From NCBI RefSeq assembly GCF_945952055.1, contig NZ_CAMFHB010000004.1, positions 1 through 64,000 of the forward strand: a stretch of DNA of 64,000 bases, read 5' to 3'. The notes beneath the pieces were generated by a model. That model was not told where the DNA came from and did no database searches. It saw only the letters and a list, made by a program, of their open reading frames with translations. Position numbers and translations under genes: made by a program. The DNA comes from an uncultured Alsobacter sp. Its GTDB lineage: Bacteria > Pseudomonadota > Alphaproteobacteria > Rhizobiales > Beijerinckiaceae. This document shows, piece after piece, positions 9,089 through 18,992 of the stretch; position 1 is the stretch's first letter; each line of letters starts with the position of its first letter.

Positions 9089-10399
9089 CTAGAAATAGGT
9101 CTTCACCGCGTCGACGACCGTGCCGTCGGCGTCGATGACGAGGAGCACGTCCCACTTGTCGAAGGTCGTGCAGGGATGCCCGATGCCGAGCGACACCATG
9201 TCGCCGACCTGCAGCGGGCTGTCGGCCGGGATGGTGAAATGGGCGTGCTGGTCGTTGAGGCTCGCCACCACATGCCCGTCGGGCAGCGGTTGCGGCGTCG
9301 CCATGCCGCCGCCGGGCCGGAACCAGGCGGTCGCCACCGGCAGATGCCCGTCATGGCTGACGTCGCGCTTGCCCGCGGTGAGGATCGCCTTGCCGGGTTC
9401 CGGGCGGGCCTGGACGTAGGTCCACACCTCCAGGGCGGGCATCAGGCGTCCTGCGGGCAGGCGCAACGTCGTCTCGCGCAGGATGCGGTCGTGCGCCTTG
9501 GCGTAGCCGATCGCGTCGTGGGTCAGGTAGCAGCCGCTGCGGATGATCTTCAGGACCGGACGGTTGCCGAAGAGCGCGGGTCCGAAGCGCTCGCCCACCC
9601 GGTCGTAGAAGGCGCTGCCGCCTGCCGTGAGGACCACGGGAGACTCGGGTGGGAACAGCCCCTCCGCGACGCAGGCGCCGGCGACGGCGAGCACGTCGTC
9701 CAAGAGCGCGTCGACCTGCGCGGTGTCGGGCAGGATGCCCTCGAAGCACTCGATGCCGGCGAGCGACAGGCCCTTCGCCTCCACCACGGCGCGGGCGACG
9801 TCCACACCCTCCTCGCGGGTCCGGCACCCCGTGCGGCCGCCGGGCACGCCCATCTCGACGAAGACGCCGAGCGGCCGGGTGGCTCCCGCGCGCCGGGCGC
9901 CCTCCGCATAGGCCGTGACGCAGGCGCGGCTGTCGGCCAGGACGAAGAGCTCGAAGCCGGGGTCGGCGAGCGCCGCGAAGCAGGCGTCGATGTTGGCGGG
10001 CCCGGTCGGCTGGTTGGCGATGACCACGCGCGGGAAGCCGAAGTGCTTGGCGACCGCCATCTGCTGGGTGGTCGCGACGGTGATCGCCCAGGCGCCCGCC
10101 GCGTGCTGCATGGCGTAGAGCTGCGGGGCCATGGTCGTCTTGCCGTGGGGCGAGATCATCAGCCCGTTGGCCGAGAGGAACCCCGCCATCCAGCCGTTGT
10201 TGGCCGAGAGCACGTCGGCGCGCATGACGGCGGCGGGCATCGGCAGGTCACCCCTGAAGATGTTCCAGCCGCGCGCCGCGACGTCGCCCAGCCGCAGGCG
10301 ACCGGCCGAGGCCGGGATGCCCTTGGTCATGGCGTCCAGCATGAGGTCGTCGATGTCGGCGCCGTTCTTGGGCGGCAGGGGAAGGCGATTCAGGGCCAT
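9089..10399 (-). CDS. PLP-dependent amino-acid deaminase / D-threonine-aldolase-like (alanine racemase fold)
   Basis: A 436-residue fold-type III PLP enzyme: an N-terminal alanine-racemase-like barrel plus a C-terminal D-serine dehydratase-like domain. K87 in SPHGKTTMAPQL is the presumed Schiff-base lysine. The C-terminal IGHPCTTFDKWDVLLV carries the His and Cys that bind metal in D-serine dehydratase/D-threonine aldolase relatives. It would deaminate or cleave a (possibly D-configured) hydroxy amino acid, giving an oxo acid via an enamine/imine. The ATG at 10399 lies inside the end of the upstream M81 gene (10-bp overlap). Adjacency to M81 genes and a RidA gene in the divergent operon fits peptide hydrolysis followed by deamination. 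Confidence 0.88.
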   Translation of the reverse strand: MALNRLPLPPKNGADIDDLMLDAMTKGIPASAGRLRLGDVAARGWNIFRGDLPMPAAVMRADVLSANNGWMAGFLSANGLMISPHGKTTMAPQLYAMQHAAGAWAITVATTQQMAVAKHFGFPRVVIANQPTGPANIDACFAALADPGFELFVLADSRACVTAYAEGARRAGATRPLGVFVEMGVPGGRTGCRTREEGVDVARAVVEAKGLSLAGIECFEGILPDTAQVDALLDDVLAVAGACVAEGLFPPESPVVLTAGGSAFYDRVGERFGPALFGNRPVLKIIRSGCYLTHDAIGYAKAHDRILRETTLRLPAGRLMPALEVWTYVQARPEPGKAILTAGKRDVSHDGHLPVATAWFRPGGGMATPQPLPDGHVVASLNDQHAHFTIPADSPLQVGDMVSLGIGHPCTTFDKWDVLLVIDADGTVVDAVKTYF

Positions 10400-11847
10400 G
10401 GATTCGCGTCCAGGGGCGCGATGGGACGGCGCACGCGCCGGTAGGTGACCTTGAGCGGATCGTGCGGGAACGGGCCGCCGGTGTCGAGATAATGGATGGC
10501 CGGCGCGATGCGCGCGAAGGCCGCCGAGAAGTGGTTGGACGACTTCACCACGACGATCGCCTTCTTCGACAGGTCGATGCCGAGATTGGTGAAGGCCGGC
10601 GGGCTGAAGGTCTGGGACCGCTTGCTGCACAGCACGATGTCGACGTCGCCCACCGACACGGCCGCGGCCGCGCCGAGCGACACCCAGCTCTGCTCGAAGG
10701 GGATGACGAGGTCGTCGGTGACGGCTTTCACCACGACGTGCGCGTCGAGCGTGGGGCCGGAGACCGGCGTCGCCTTGCCACCGATGCGCAGCCACAGGTG
10801 GCTGCCGGGCCCGGCCGCATGGCAGAGCTCGACGGCGACCGGATCCCAGGTGGCGCCGATCGCCGAGGGCACGTCGGGATGCTTCAGCAGCGTCTCGATC
10901 ATGATCGTGCTGTCGCCCGGCACGCCGCCCCCGGGGCTGTCCCACCGGTCGCCGAAGACCTGCGGCCAGGCGGTCGCCTTGCGGGCGAGCTCGACCGCCT
11001 CCTCCGGCTTGTAGTGGCGCGGCGTGGCGGTGCGGCCCATGGCGAGCACCTCGCGGCCGAGCTTTTCGGCCAGCGCGGCCGCCTTCGGCCTGTCGTTGTC
11101 GGTCGTCACCAGGACGCGAAAGCCCACCTCCGGGACGTCGCCGGCGGAAAACCCGTGGGCGAGCGAGATCGACAGGATCCCGTCCTTCCCCTCCATCGCG
11201 AAGATCCTGTCGATGAAGGCCCGTCCGATGGGCTGGTTGGTCATGAACGCGCCGGTCAGCGTCCGGCAGTCGAACATCTCCATGGTCGGCCTGATCTCAC
11301 CCCGCCAGGTGCGGATGGCTAGGTCGACGAGGTCCTCGGCGCGCGCCAGGAAGTCCGTGTGCGGGAACTCCTTGAACAGCACGACGACGTCGCAGGCCGC
11401 GACGCGCTTCTCGGTGAGATGGCAGTGCAGGTCGTACTCGGCGCCGACGACGGCCTTGGGGCCGACGATCTCGCGGGCGCGGGCGAGCAGGTCCCCCTCG
11501 CAGTCCTCGTAGCCCTCGGCGACCATCGCCCCGTGCAGGCCGAAGAGCGCGATGTCGACAGGCATGGCGGCGCGCAACTGGTCGAGGATCTCGTCGCGCA
11601 GGCTCTCATAGCCCCCGCGCGAGACGAGCCCGGCCGGCTCGGCCCAGGTGCTCGTGCCCTCCACGAGCTCGAAGCCGTCCTGCCGGGCGCGGCGGCGCGC
11701 CGCGACGACGGGCGCGGTGCACAACGTCGGGGTCTCGGGGTGCTGGCCGGGCGGGAAGTAGAAGGCGCCCTCGAAGGCGGCGCGACCCACGGGAAGCGGC
11801 GCGAAGGTGTTGGTCTCCGTCGCCAGGGAGCCGACGAACATCCGCAT
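10390..11847 (-). CDS. M81 family metallopeptidase (MlrC-like), paralogue 2
   Basis: A 485-residue M81 protein and first gene of the minus operon. TETNTFAPLP lies near residues 10-19, FGLHGAMVAEGYEDCEGD near 125, YDLHCHLTEKR near 155 and FKEFPHTDFLARAED near 175, matching the family metal-site pattern; the C-terminal MlrC_C domain contains SPGGGVPGDSTIMIETLL. ATG at 11847 is chosen because GAGGAGG lies seven bases upstream; longer starts would add a non-conserved lysine/arginine-rich extension over the regulatory region. It diverges clearly in sequence from the other two M81 proteins here, suggesting division of labour rather than recent duplication. Likely regulated by the adjacent IclR protein. 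Confidence 0.92.
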   Translation of the reverse strand: MRMFVGSLATETNTFAPLPVGRAAFEGAFYFPPGQHPETPTLCTAPVVAARRRARQDGFELVEGTSTWAEPAGLVSRGGYESLRDEILDQLRAAMPVDIALFGLHGAMVAEGYEDCEGDLLARAREIVGPKAVVGAEYDLHCHLTEKRVAACDVVVLFKEFPHTDFLARAEDLVDLAIRTWRGEIRPTMEMFDCRTLTGAFMTNQPIGRAFIDRIFAMEGKDGILSISLAHGFSAGDVPEVGFRVLVTTDNDRPKAAALAEKLGREVLAMGRTATPRHYKPEEAVELARKATAWPQVFGDRWDSPGGGVPGDSTIMIETLLKHPDVPSAIGATWDPVAVELCHAAGPGSHLWLRIGGKATPVSGPTLDAHVVVKAVTDDLVIPFEQSWVSLGAAAAVSVGDVDIVLCSKRSQTFSPPAFTNLGIDLSKKAIVVVKSSNHFSAAFARIAPAIHYLDTGGPFPHDPLKVTYRRVRRPIAPLDANPWP

Positions 11848-11888
11848 CGCTGGCCTCCTCCCCTTGCCCCGAGCGGAACGATCGACGC

Positions 11889-11905
11889 GTTCCACAATGT
11901 AAGAT
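11889..11905. promoter_or_regulatory. Operator-like site 1 for the divergent IclR regulator
   Basis: GTTCCACAATGTAAGAT lies 41 bp upstream of the M81 start at 11847. It shares GCGTTCCAC[A/G]ATGTA in inverted orientation with the site at 12030-12046, so the two sites face each other across the divergent intergenic region (11848-12100). The repeat is directly visible; binding by IclR is inference. Confidence 0.55.
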
Positions 11906-12029
11906 GAATGTTCTGACGTCATGTTCAGCTTGAACCCGAGAGCGTGTCAACAGGATTTCGTCCCCGTTTTCTTTGTTGCAAAAGCTGATGGCAGACGCTG
12001 TAGTGACAAACGGATGTCTTCGCACAATC

Positions 12030-12046
12030 GTTCTACATCGTGGAAC
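12030..12046. promoter_or_regulatory. Operator-like site 2 (imperfect palindrome) for IclR
   Basis: GTTCTACATCGTGGAAC is a 17-bp palindrome with one mismatched pair (GTTCTAC / GTGGAAC). It matches site 1 in inverted orientation and lies 54 bp before the TTG start of the regulator. If the regulator used an upstream start, this site would fall inside its coding region. Confidence 0.55.
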
Positions 12047-12100
12047 GCAAGCGGAGCAGAGAGGCGGCGCCGCGGCGCGGCCATCACCGGGAGGAACGGC

Positions 12101-12907
12101 TTGAGCCCTCGAACGACCGCTGTGGCGCTCCCTGCTCCCGAGGCGCGGATCCAGTCGATCGCGCGCGCCAAGGCGATCCTCGACGTGCTCGCGTCCGGCG
12201 ATGGCGGCTGGATCCTGCTGCGCGACATCGCGGCCGGCACCGGCCTGGCCAAGACCACCGCCTTCAACCTCACGACGGCGCTCGTCGAGGTCGGCCTGGT
12301 CGAGCACAACCCGGCCCAGGGGTCCTACCGGCTCGGCGTCGAGCTCATCGCCTATGGGCGGGCGGTGGAGCGGCGGACCGACCTCCTCGGCTTCATGCGG
12401 CCCTATCTCGTCAAGCTCTGCGCGGTGACCCGCGAGACCGTGAACCTCGCCCTGCCCTGCCCGATGGACGTGATCATCGTCGAGAGCCTGGAGGGGTCGC
12501 AGAGCCTGCGCATCACCTCCTATGCCGGCACGCGCGCGTCCTATCACTCGACCGCCTGCGGGCGGGCGCTGCTGGCCTACGGCACGGACGCCACGCGCCG
12601 GCAGGTGCTGGGCTTCCACCCCCTCGTGCCGCTGACCCCGCACACCACGATCGATCCCGACCGGCTCGACGCCATCCTGGCGCAGTGCCGCCAACGCGGC
12701 TTTGTCGAGGAGGTCGAGGAGAACGAGGAAGGCGCGGCCTGCGTCGGGGCCGCGCTGCTCGACGGCAAAGGCGACGCGGTCGCCGCCGTCAGCATCGCCG
12801 GGCCGCTGACCCGCATGGGTCCGGAGACGCGCGAGCGCGTCGGGCGGCTGCTCGTCGAGACGCTGGAGGAGGCGCGCCAGGCCCTCCTCACCGCGCCGCA
12901 TCACTGA
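12101..12907 (+). CDS. IclR family transcriptional regulator
   Basis: A 268-residue IclR protein: winged helix-turn-helix at about residues 15-75 (LLRDIAAGTGLAKTTAFNLTTALVEVGLVE) and an effector-binding GAF-like domain to the C-terminus (YHSTACGRALLAYG, ENEEGAACVGAAL). TTG at 12101 is chosen because GGGAGG lies six bases upstream and the resulting length is normal; the frame is open upstream to 11921 but adds a basic, non-conserved stretch that would cover an operator. It heads a plus operon with an M81 peptidase (12-bp gap) and is divergent from the minus operon, so it likely controls both and responds to an intermediate of the pathway. Confidence 0.9.
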   Translation: MSPRTTAVALPAPEARIQSIARAKAILDVLASGDGGWILLRDIAAGTGLAKTTAFNLTTALVEVGLVEHNPAQGSYRLGVELIAYGRAVERRTDLLGFMRPYLVKLCAVTRETVNLALPCPMDVIIVESLEGSQSLRITSYAGTRASYHSTACGRALLAYGTDATRRQVLGFHPLVPLTPHTTIDPDRLDAILAQCRQRGFVEEVEENEEGAACVGAALLDGKGDAVAAVSIAGPLTRMGPETRERVGRLLVETLEEARQALLTAPHH

Positions 12908-12919
12908 CCGGGGCACGCC

Positions 12920-14419
12920 ATGGCGCACCGCATCCTCCTCGCCGGCCTCTTCCACGAGACCCACACCTTCCTCGAGGAGATCACCGGGGCGGCCGACTTC
13001 CGCACCCGCGCGGGCGCCGACCTCTTGGCCCGGCGCGGCGACGCCTCGACCATCGACGGATTCCTGGAGGTCGCCGAGCGCCACGGATGGACGGTGATCC
13101 CGGCCCTGGAGACGCAGGCCACGCCGTCCGGCACGATCGACCACGCCGTGTTCGAGAGCTTCTGGACGGCGCTGGAGGCCGTGGCCCGGCCGGCGCTCGC
13201 CCAGGGCATCGACGGCATCTGGCTGGCCCTGCACGGCGCCATGGTGACCACGGGGACGGACGATGCCGAGGGCGAGCTGCTGAAGCGCATCCGGGCGCTG
13301 CCCGGCGCCGCCGACCTCCCGATCTTCGCCGTCTTCGATCTCCACGCCAACTTCACGCCGGCGATGGCGGCACTGGCCGACGGGCTCGTCGGCTACCGCG
13401 AGAACCCGCATTCGGATGCCCGCGACGCCGCGGTGCTCTCGGCCGAGCTGCTGGCCCGCTCGCTGGCGACCGGCGTTCGGCCCCGCATGGCCTCGCGCAA
13501 CTTCCCCGTCCTGTGGCCGCCGACCGGGACCGGCACGGCCGACGAGCCGATGCGCTCCATGAGCGCGCTGGCGCGCCGGATCGAGCGCGAAGACCCGCGC
13601 GTTTGGGCCATCAGCATCGTCGGCGGCTATTCCTTCGCCGACACCTGGCACACGGGCGTCGCCGCCTGCGTGATCACCGATGCCGCGCCCGACGCGATGG
13701 CGGCGCATCTCGATGCGCTCGAAGCCATTGCCGTCAGCCAGCGCGAGCAGGGCGTGCCGGCCGAATGGGACCTGGAGGCGGCGATCGATGACGGTATCGC
13801 CCGGCCGCCGTCGGATGGGCCCGTGATCCTCGTCGAGCCGGCCGACAACATCGGCGGCGGGGCGCCCGGCGACTGCACCTCGATCCTGCGCAGCTTCGTG
13901 CGGCGCGGGCTGGAGAAGTCGGCCGTCGTCATGGCGGATGCCGCCGCGGTGCGGGCGCTGGCCGGATGTGCTCCCGGGGAGCGCGTCACCATCCGGCTCG
14001 GCGGCAGCAGCACGCTCGATCCGGGGCCGTTCGAGCTCACCGTGACCTTCGTCTCCCGATCGGACGGCCGCTTCCGCCTCGAGGATTCCCGCAGCCACAT
14101 GGCCGCGGCGTCCGGCGTGAACATCGACATGGGTCCGTGCGCCACCGTGCAGGCCGGCGGCACCGCGATCCTGATCACCTCCAGAAAGACCGCGCCCTTC
14201 GACCTCGGCCAGCTCCGTTCGCAGGGCATCGTGCCGGAGGACCTCGCCTTGGTCGGCGTCAAGGCCGCCGTGGCGCACCGGCGCGCCTACGACCGCCTGA
14301 AGGGCCGCAGCTACTGGGTGGGCACGCCCGGGCCCTGTCCCAGCGACCTCACCACCCTGCCCTACACGAAGATCCGCCGGCCGATCTTTCCGCTCGACCC
14401 GCCCTGGAGACCCGCATGA
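12920..14419 (+). CDS. M81 family metallopeptidase (MlrC-like), paralogue 3
   Basis: A 499-residue M81 peptidase. HETHTFLEE lies at residues 12-20, LALHGAMVTTGTDDAEGE near 104, FDLHANFTPAM near 140 and GYRENPHSDARDA near 160, matching the family's presumed zinc ligands; the C-terminal MlrC_C domain has GGGAPGDCTSILRSF. It retains the more canonical HET motif, whereas paralogues 1 and 2 have QET and TET. It follows the IclR gene closely and overlaps the RidA gene by ATGA. Predicted to hydrolyse a peptide or amide bond in the cytoplasm; the substrate is unknown. Confidence 0.92.
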   Translation: MAHRILLAGLFHETHTFLEEITGAADFRTRAGADLLARRGDASTIDGFLEVAERHGWTVIPALETQATPSGTIDHAVFESFWTALEAVARPALAQGIDGIWLALHGAMVTTGTDDAEGELLKRIRALPGAADLPIFAVFDLHANFTPAMAALADGLVGYRENPHSDARDAAVLSAELLARSLATGVRPRMASRNFPVLWPPTGTGTADEPMRSMSALARRIEREDPRVWAISIVGGYSFADTWHTGVAACVITDAAPDAMAAHLDALEAIAVSQREQGVPAEWDLEAAIDDGIARPPSDGPVILVEPADNIGGGAPGDCTSILRSFVRRGLEKSAVVMADAAAVRALAGCAPGERVTIRLGGSSTLDPGPFELTVTFVSRSDGRFRLEDSRSHMAAASGVNIDMGPCATVQAGGTAILITSRKTAPFDLGQLRSQGIVPEDLALVGVKAAVAHRRAYDRLKGRSYWVGTPGPCPSDLTTLPYTKIRRPIFPLDPPWRPA

Positions 14420-14799
14420 CCTTCACCCCGGAATATCCCGCGCTCGACGACACGCCGCGCTCGCACCTGCCCTTCTCGCCCTGCGTAAAGGTGGGTCCCT
14501 TCGTCTTCGTCTCGGGCCAGGCCTCGGTCGACAAGACGGGCAAGATCGTCACCGACTCGTTCGAGGGCGAGGTCCGCCGCTCGATCGAGAACATGCGCGA
14601 CGTGCTGAAGGCGGTGGGCTGCGACCTCACGCATGTCGTCCAGACCCGCAACTACGTGCGCGATCCGGCCGACGTGCCGGAGTTCAACCGTCTCTACCGC
14701 GAGTACTTCCAGACGCCCTTCCCGGCCCGGACCACGATCACCGGATGCCTTCAGGGCCTGAAATACGAGATCGAGTGCATCGCCGTCGCACAGGGCTGA
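14416..14799 (+). CDS. RidA family (YjgF/YER057c/UK114) enamine/imine deaminase
   Basis: A 127-residue protein, the normal RidA size. R105 (PFPARTTITG) and E120 (YEIECIAVA), both needed for 2-aminoacrylate hydrolysis in characterised RidA, are present. RidA proteins hydrolyse reactive enamine/imine intermediates released by PLP enzymes to 2-oxo acids and ammonia. Its start overlaps the M81 stop (ATGA), and the aminotransferase gene follows 26 bp later. The PLP deaminase of the divergent operon is its natural source of substrate (inference). Confidence 0.93.
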   Translation: MTFTPEYPALDDTPRSHLPFSPCVKVGPFVFVSGQASVDKTGKIVTDSFEGEVRRSIENMRDVLKAVGCDLTHVVQTRNYVRDPADVPEFNRLYREYFQTPFPARTTITGCLQGLKYEIECIAVAQG

Positions 14800-14825
14800 C
14801 GCGCCACACCATTGGGGAGCGATCC

Positions 14826-16124
<1,299 letters not shown>

Positions 16125-16145
16125 GGCAGCGGCGCTGGAAGATCG

Positions 16146-16480
16146 TGCGTCCTTCGACACGCCCGCTGCGCGGGCTGCTCAGAGCTTGTGATTCTTCCGG
16201 TCGTCCAGTGAGCACCTCCCTCTCCGCGTCATGGCCGGGCTTGGCCCGGCCACCCACGACTTCGGCAGGGACACCTGGCCTTCCCCGGCAAAGTCGTGGA
16301 TGCCCGGGCCAAGCCCGGGCAGGACGGCGGAGAGGTGGTCGCGCGCTAGAGAAGTCGGATGCAACGCCGTATCGGGAGTTGATCCTCACCCTCTCAGGAT
16401 GAGGATCGCTCGTGGCTTCGCGTTTCTACAATTGTCCTCATCCTGAGCAGCCGCCGAAGGCGGCGTGTCGAAGGACGCAG
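16146..16480 (+). mobile_element. MITE-like element, copy 1 (B-A-B structure, 335 bp)
   Basis: This fills almost all of the 362-bp gap 16125-16486, which has no gene. A B unit (TGCGTCCTTCGACACGCC..., 16146-16183) is followed by a family A palindrome (16227-16330) and an inverted B unit (16436-16480) ending GTGTCGAAGGACGCA. The B units thus form terminal inverted repeats. An inverted copy with the same order, and with similar spacer sequence (compare GAGAGGTGGTCG next to the A unit in both), lies at 29988-30319. It encodes no protein. A mobile origin is inference. Confidence 0.65.
16227..16330 (+). repeat. Family A palindromic repeat, copy A3
   Basis: Full copy running from CGTCATGGCCGGGCTTGGCC to GCCAAGCCCGGGCAGGACGG, with CCCACGACTT and AAGTCGTGGAT in the two arms. 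It forms the core of the B-A-B element around it. Confidence 0.75.
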
Positions 16481-16486
16481 GACCCC

Positions 16487-17527
16487 TCAGCGCTTGCCCG
16501 GCGCGGCCGTCGATCGGCGCACGATCAACTGCACGCCCGTCGCGATGCGCTGCGCGGCGCCTTCGGCGCCGGACATGCGCTCCTGCAGGAGGCGGACGGC
16601 GATGCGGCCGACCTCGTAGCGGTCGATGATCATGGTGGTGAGGGGCGGACTGGCGTGCGCGCCGATCGGCAGGCCGTCGAAGCCCATGATGGAAAGGTCC
16701 TCGGGCACGCGGATGCCGGCGGCGGAGGCGGCCTGCAACGCGGCGAGCGCGACGATGTCGGCGGCGCAGAACAGCGCGGTGGGCCGACGCTTGGTGCGCG
16801 ACAGCCAGTCAGCGATGCGCGGGCGCGCGTCGAGGCTGATGGCGAGCGGGTCGCCGAGATCGAGCACGTGGCGCGCCGGATCGAAGGCGATGCCGGCATC
16901 CGTCAGCGCGTCGCGGAAGCCTTCGAGCCGCAGCGAGATCGACTTCCGGTAGACGTGGGTGACGTGGACGATGTCGCGGTGGCCGAGGTCGAGAAGATGG
17001 CGCGTCGCGGCATAACCGCCGAAATAGAAGTCCGGCGACACGCTGGGGATGCGCATCCGGCTGTCCATGCCGTTGACGATCACGGCGGGGCAGCCGTGAT
17101 CGGCCAGACGATCGATGATCTCGGGGCTGTCGATCCCCACCAGCACCACCGCGCTCGGATTGGCGTTGGCGAACATCGCGGCGTCGGCCGTCGCGGCGCC
17201 CGCGGAGGCGCCGATGTCGATGTCGATGCGGATGCCGGCCGCGGCCGCACCTTCCAGGATGCCGCGGATGATCTCGCCGTAGAAATTGTTGCTCGTCAGA
17301 TAGCGATCGAGCGTCACCAGCGTGGCGGTCCCGCCCCCGCCGGCCGGCGCGGCGCGCCCGGCCCGGCCGCGGTAGCCCAGTTCCTCGATCACGCGCAGCA
17401 CCCGCGCCCTGCTTTCCGCGCTGACGCCCTTGCGGTCGTTCAGCACCTTCGACACGGCGGCCACCGACAGGCCGGAGGCTGCGGCGATGTCCTTGAGGGT
17501 GGGAGCGACCGGGTCGGCTGACGTCAC
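16487..17527 (-). CDS. LacI family transcriptional regulator
   Basis: A 346-residue LacI/GalR regulator. The N-terminal helix-turn-helix and hinge (TLKDIAAASGLSVAAVSKVLN, then SRARVLRVIEELGYR) span residues about 10-60, and a periplasmic-binding-protein-like effector domain follows (GYAATRHLLDLGHRDIVHV, FCAADIVALAALQAA, SIMGFDGLPIG). The start is GTG at 17527. It is encoded next to a GH88 hydrolase, a sugar-binding protein and a DUF2264 gene, so the effector is probably an unsaturated uronide or related sugar. A matching operator-like sequence occurs upstream of its own gene and twice in the GH88/binding-protein intergenic region. The stop codon is only 6 bp from the mobile-element end. Confidence 0.93.
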   Translation of the reverse strand: MTSADPVAPTLKDIAAASGLSVAAVSKVLNDRKGVSAESRARVLRVIEELGYRGRAGRAAPAGGGGTATLVTLDRYLTSNNFYGEIIRGILEGAAAAGIRIDIDIGASAGAATADAAMFANANPSAVVLVGIDSPEIIDRLADHGCPAVIVNGMDSRMRIPSVSPDFYFGGYAATRHLLDLGHRDIVHVTHVYRKSISLRLEGFRDALTDAGIAFDPARHVLDLGDPLAISLDARPRIADWLSRTKRRPTALFCAADIVALAALQAASAAGIRVPEDLSIMGFDGLPIGAHASPPLTTMIIDRYEVGRIAVRLLQERMSGAEGAAQRIATGVQLIVRRSTAAPGKR

Positions 17528-17577
17528 GCGGGTGGACCTTGGGGTGGTGGAGCGGCCGGGAATCGGCCGAGCCCGAA

Positions 17578-17588
17578 CGAAACTATCG
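17578..17588. promoter_or_regulatory. LacI-type operator candidate upstream of the LacI gene
   Basis: CGAAACTATCG, followed by CGATTTCGTTACG, lies 51 bp upstream of the LacI start. It differs by one base from the CGAAACTTTCG sites at 18993-19003 and 19130-19140, suggesting autoregulation. Confidence 0.45.
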
Positions 17589-17631
17589 CGATTTCGTTAC
17601 GGGTTCCGCATGAGTGGTCTTCCCCTAGTCC

Positions 17632-17741
17632 CCTCATCCTGAGCAGCGACCGAAGGTCGCGTGTCGAAGGACGCACGATCTGGCAGCGTGACCATTCTGC
17701 GTCCTTCGACACGCCCGCTACGCGGGCTGCTCAGGATGAGG
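17632..17741. repeat. Two family B repeats in inverted arrangement (B3 and B4)
   Basis: B3 (17632-17674, CCTCATCCTGAGCAGC... to CGAAGGACGCA) and B4 (17698-17741, TGCGTCCTTCGACACGCC... to TCAGGATGAGG) lie back to back around a 23-bp spacer, opposite to the outward arrangement in the B-A-B elements. Each B unit has its own inner hairpin (CGACCGAAGGTCG, CCCGCTACGCGGG). They sit between the LacI start and the GH88 stop, where no gene is visible. Confidence 0.75.
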
Positions 17742-17774
17742 AGACTGGGGAGGGTGGCCCGATGGCCTGTACCG

Positions 17775-18956
17775 TCACCAGAAGAAGCTGTCGTGCCCCA
17801 GCGAGCGCATCAGCGCTTCCATGTAGTAGTAGTCGCCGTAGGGCAGCATGGTGTTGCTGCGGCCTGCCGTGACGTGGGCGGCGCCCTGGCCCAGGAGGCC
17901 CTGGGCGGCGGGGTTGGCGGTGAGGTCGCAGTCGGCGATGAGGCCGTCGATGAGCCGGTCGGCGAAGCCGCGCCAGCGGGCGGCCTCCTCGGCCTCGGTG
18001 ACGCCGGCAAGAATGTAGAGACCGGCCGCCATGATGGCGCCGGCGGAGCTGTCGCGCCAGCGGGTCTCGCCGTCGGTGAGCGCGTAGTCCCAAACGGGCA
18101 CCCGATCCTCGCCCATCAGGCGCTCGGCCGTGGCGGCGAGCAGGCGGGCCGTCTCCAGGTCGGCCGGGTCGCGGGTGGTCACGTAGGTCTGCGCGAAGCC
18201 GTGGATGAGCCAGGCCTGGCCGCGCGACCAGCAGGAGCCGTCGGCGAAGCCCTGGTGCGTCTCGCCGCGCAGGGGGCGCCCGTCGGCGGCGTCGAAGACG
18301 AAGGTGTGGAAGCTCGTGCCGTCGGCGCGGACGAGATGCCGGCGCGTGGTGTCGGCGTGCAGCAGGGCGATCTCGCGGAAATCCTCGACCGCCGTCTCGC
18401 GGAAGGCCCAGTGCAGCAGCGCGAGGTTCTGCATCGTGTCGACGATCGCCCGGCCCTGCACGAAGGCCGCGCGCTCGCGATTGTGCGGCCCGGGTGGATT
18501 CCAGGCCTGGATGTAGTGACCGGCCTCGTTGAAGCGGGCGGCCAGCGCCTCGGCGGCGCGCAGCCCCATGTCGCGCGCCACCTCGGCGCCCGTCATGCGC
18601 CAGTCCGCGACGGCGGACAGGGAGAACTGGAAGCCCAGGTCGTGGTCCCGCGCTTTCCGGTTCTGCAGCACGGCGCGGAAGCCCGGCCGGCGCGCCTGGG
18701 CGCTCTCGCGGAAGACCGGGTCGCCCGTGAGCTGGTAGGCGAGCCAGAGCTGGCCCGACTGGAAGCTCATGACCCAGTCGGGACCGTTGCAGTAGTCCCA
18801 GGTGAGGTCGGGCTTGCCGATCTTGGGATTGCGCAGGCCGATGACCGGCATCGTCGCGGCCAGCCTGTCGACCGCCCGCATCAGGGCCGCCTGGTGGTGG
18901 GCCACGGTGCGCGAGGCGGCGACGCTGGCGTAATAGGGATTGCGCGGGGCGTTCAT
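17775..18956 (-). CDS. Glycoside hydrolase family 88 (unsaturated uronyl hydrolase-like)
   Basis: A 393-residue (alpha/alpha)6-toroid GH88 protein. D106 (DHDLGFQF) and D173 (RAIVDTMQNLALLHWA) align with the two catalytic aspartates of characterised unsaturated glucuronyl hydrolases, and GFADGSCWSRGQAW is the usual substrate-channel motif. Such enzymes hydrate the 4,5-double bond of delta-4,5-unsaturated uronides, releasing the uronate. No signal peptide is visible, so it is probably cytoplasmic. ATG at 18956 has GGAG seven bases upstream; a longer reading to 19010 would cover operator-like sequence. It is divergent from the sugar-binding protein and probably under the LacI regulator. Confidence 0.92.
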   Translation of the reverse strand: MNAPRNPYYASVAASRTVAHHQAALMRAVDRLAATMPVIGLRNPKIGKPDLTWDYCNGPDWVMSFQSGQLWLAYQLTGDPVFRESAQARRPGFRAVLQNRKARDHDLGFQFSLSAVADWRMTGAEVARDMGLRAAEALAARFNEAGHYIQAWNPPGPHNRERAAFVQGRAIVDTMQNLALLHWAFRETAVEDFREIALLHADTTRRHLVRADGTSFHTFVFDAADGRPLRGETHQGFADGSCWSRGQAWLIHGFAQTYVTTRDPADLETARLLAATAERLMGEDRVPVWDYALTDGETRWRDSSAGAIMAAGLYILAGVTEAEEAARWRGFADRLIDGLIADCDLTANPAAQGLLGQGAAHVTAGRSNTMLPYGDYYYMEALMRSLGHDSFFW

Positions 18957-18992
18957 GGGACAACTCCATCCAGACGCAACATTTCGCGATTT

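Noticed and set aside
16125-16486. A small protein gene in the LacI-side gap
   Set aside because: Short open frames there are made of repeat units A and B in several phases and have no ribosome site or conserved protein pattern.
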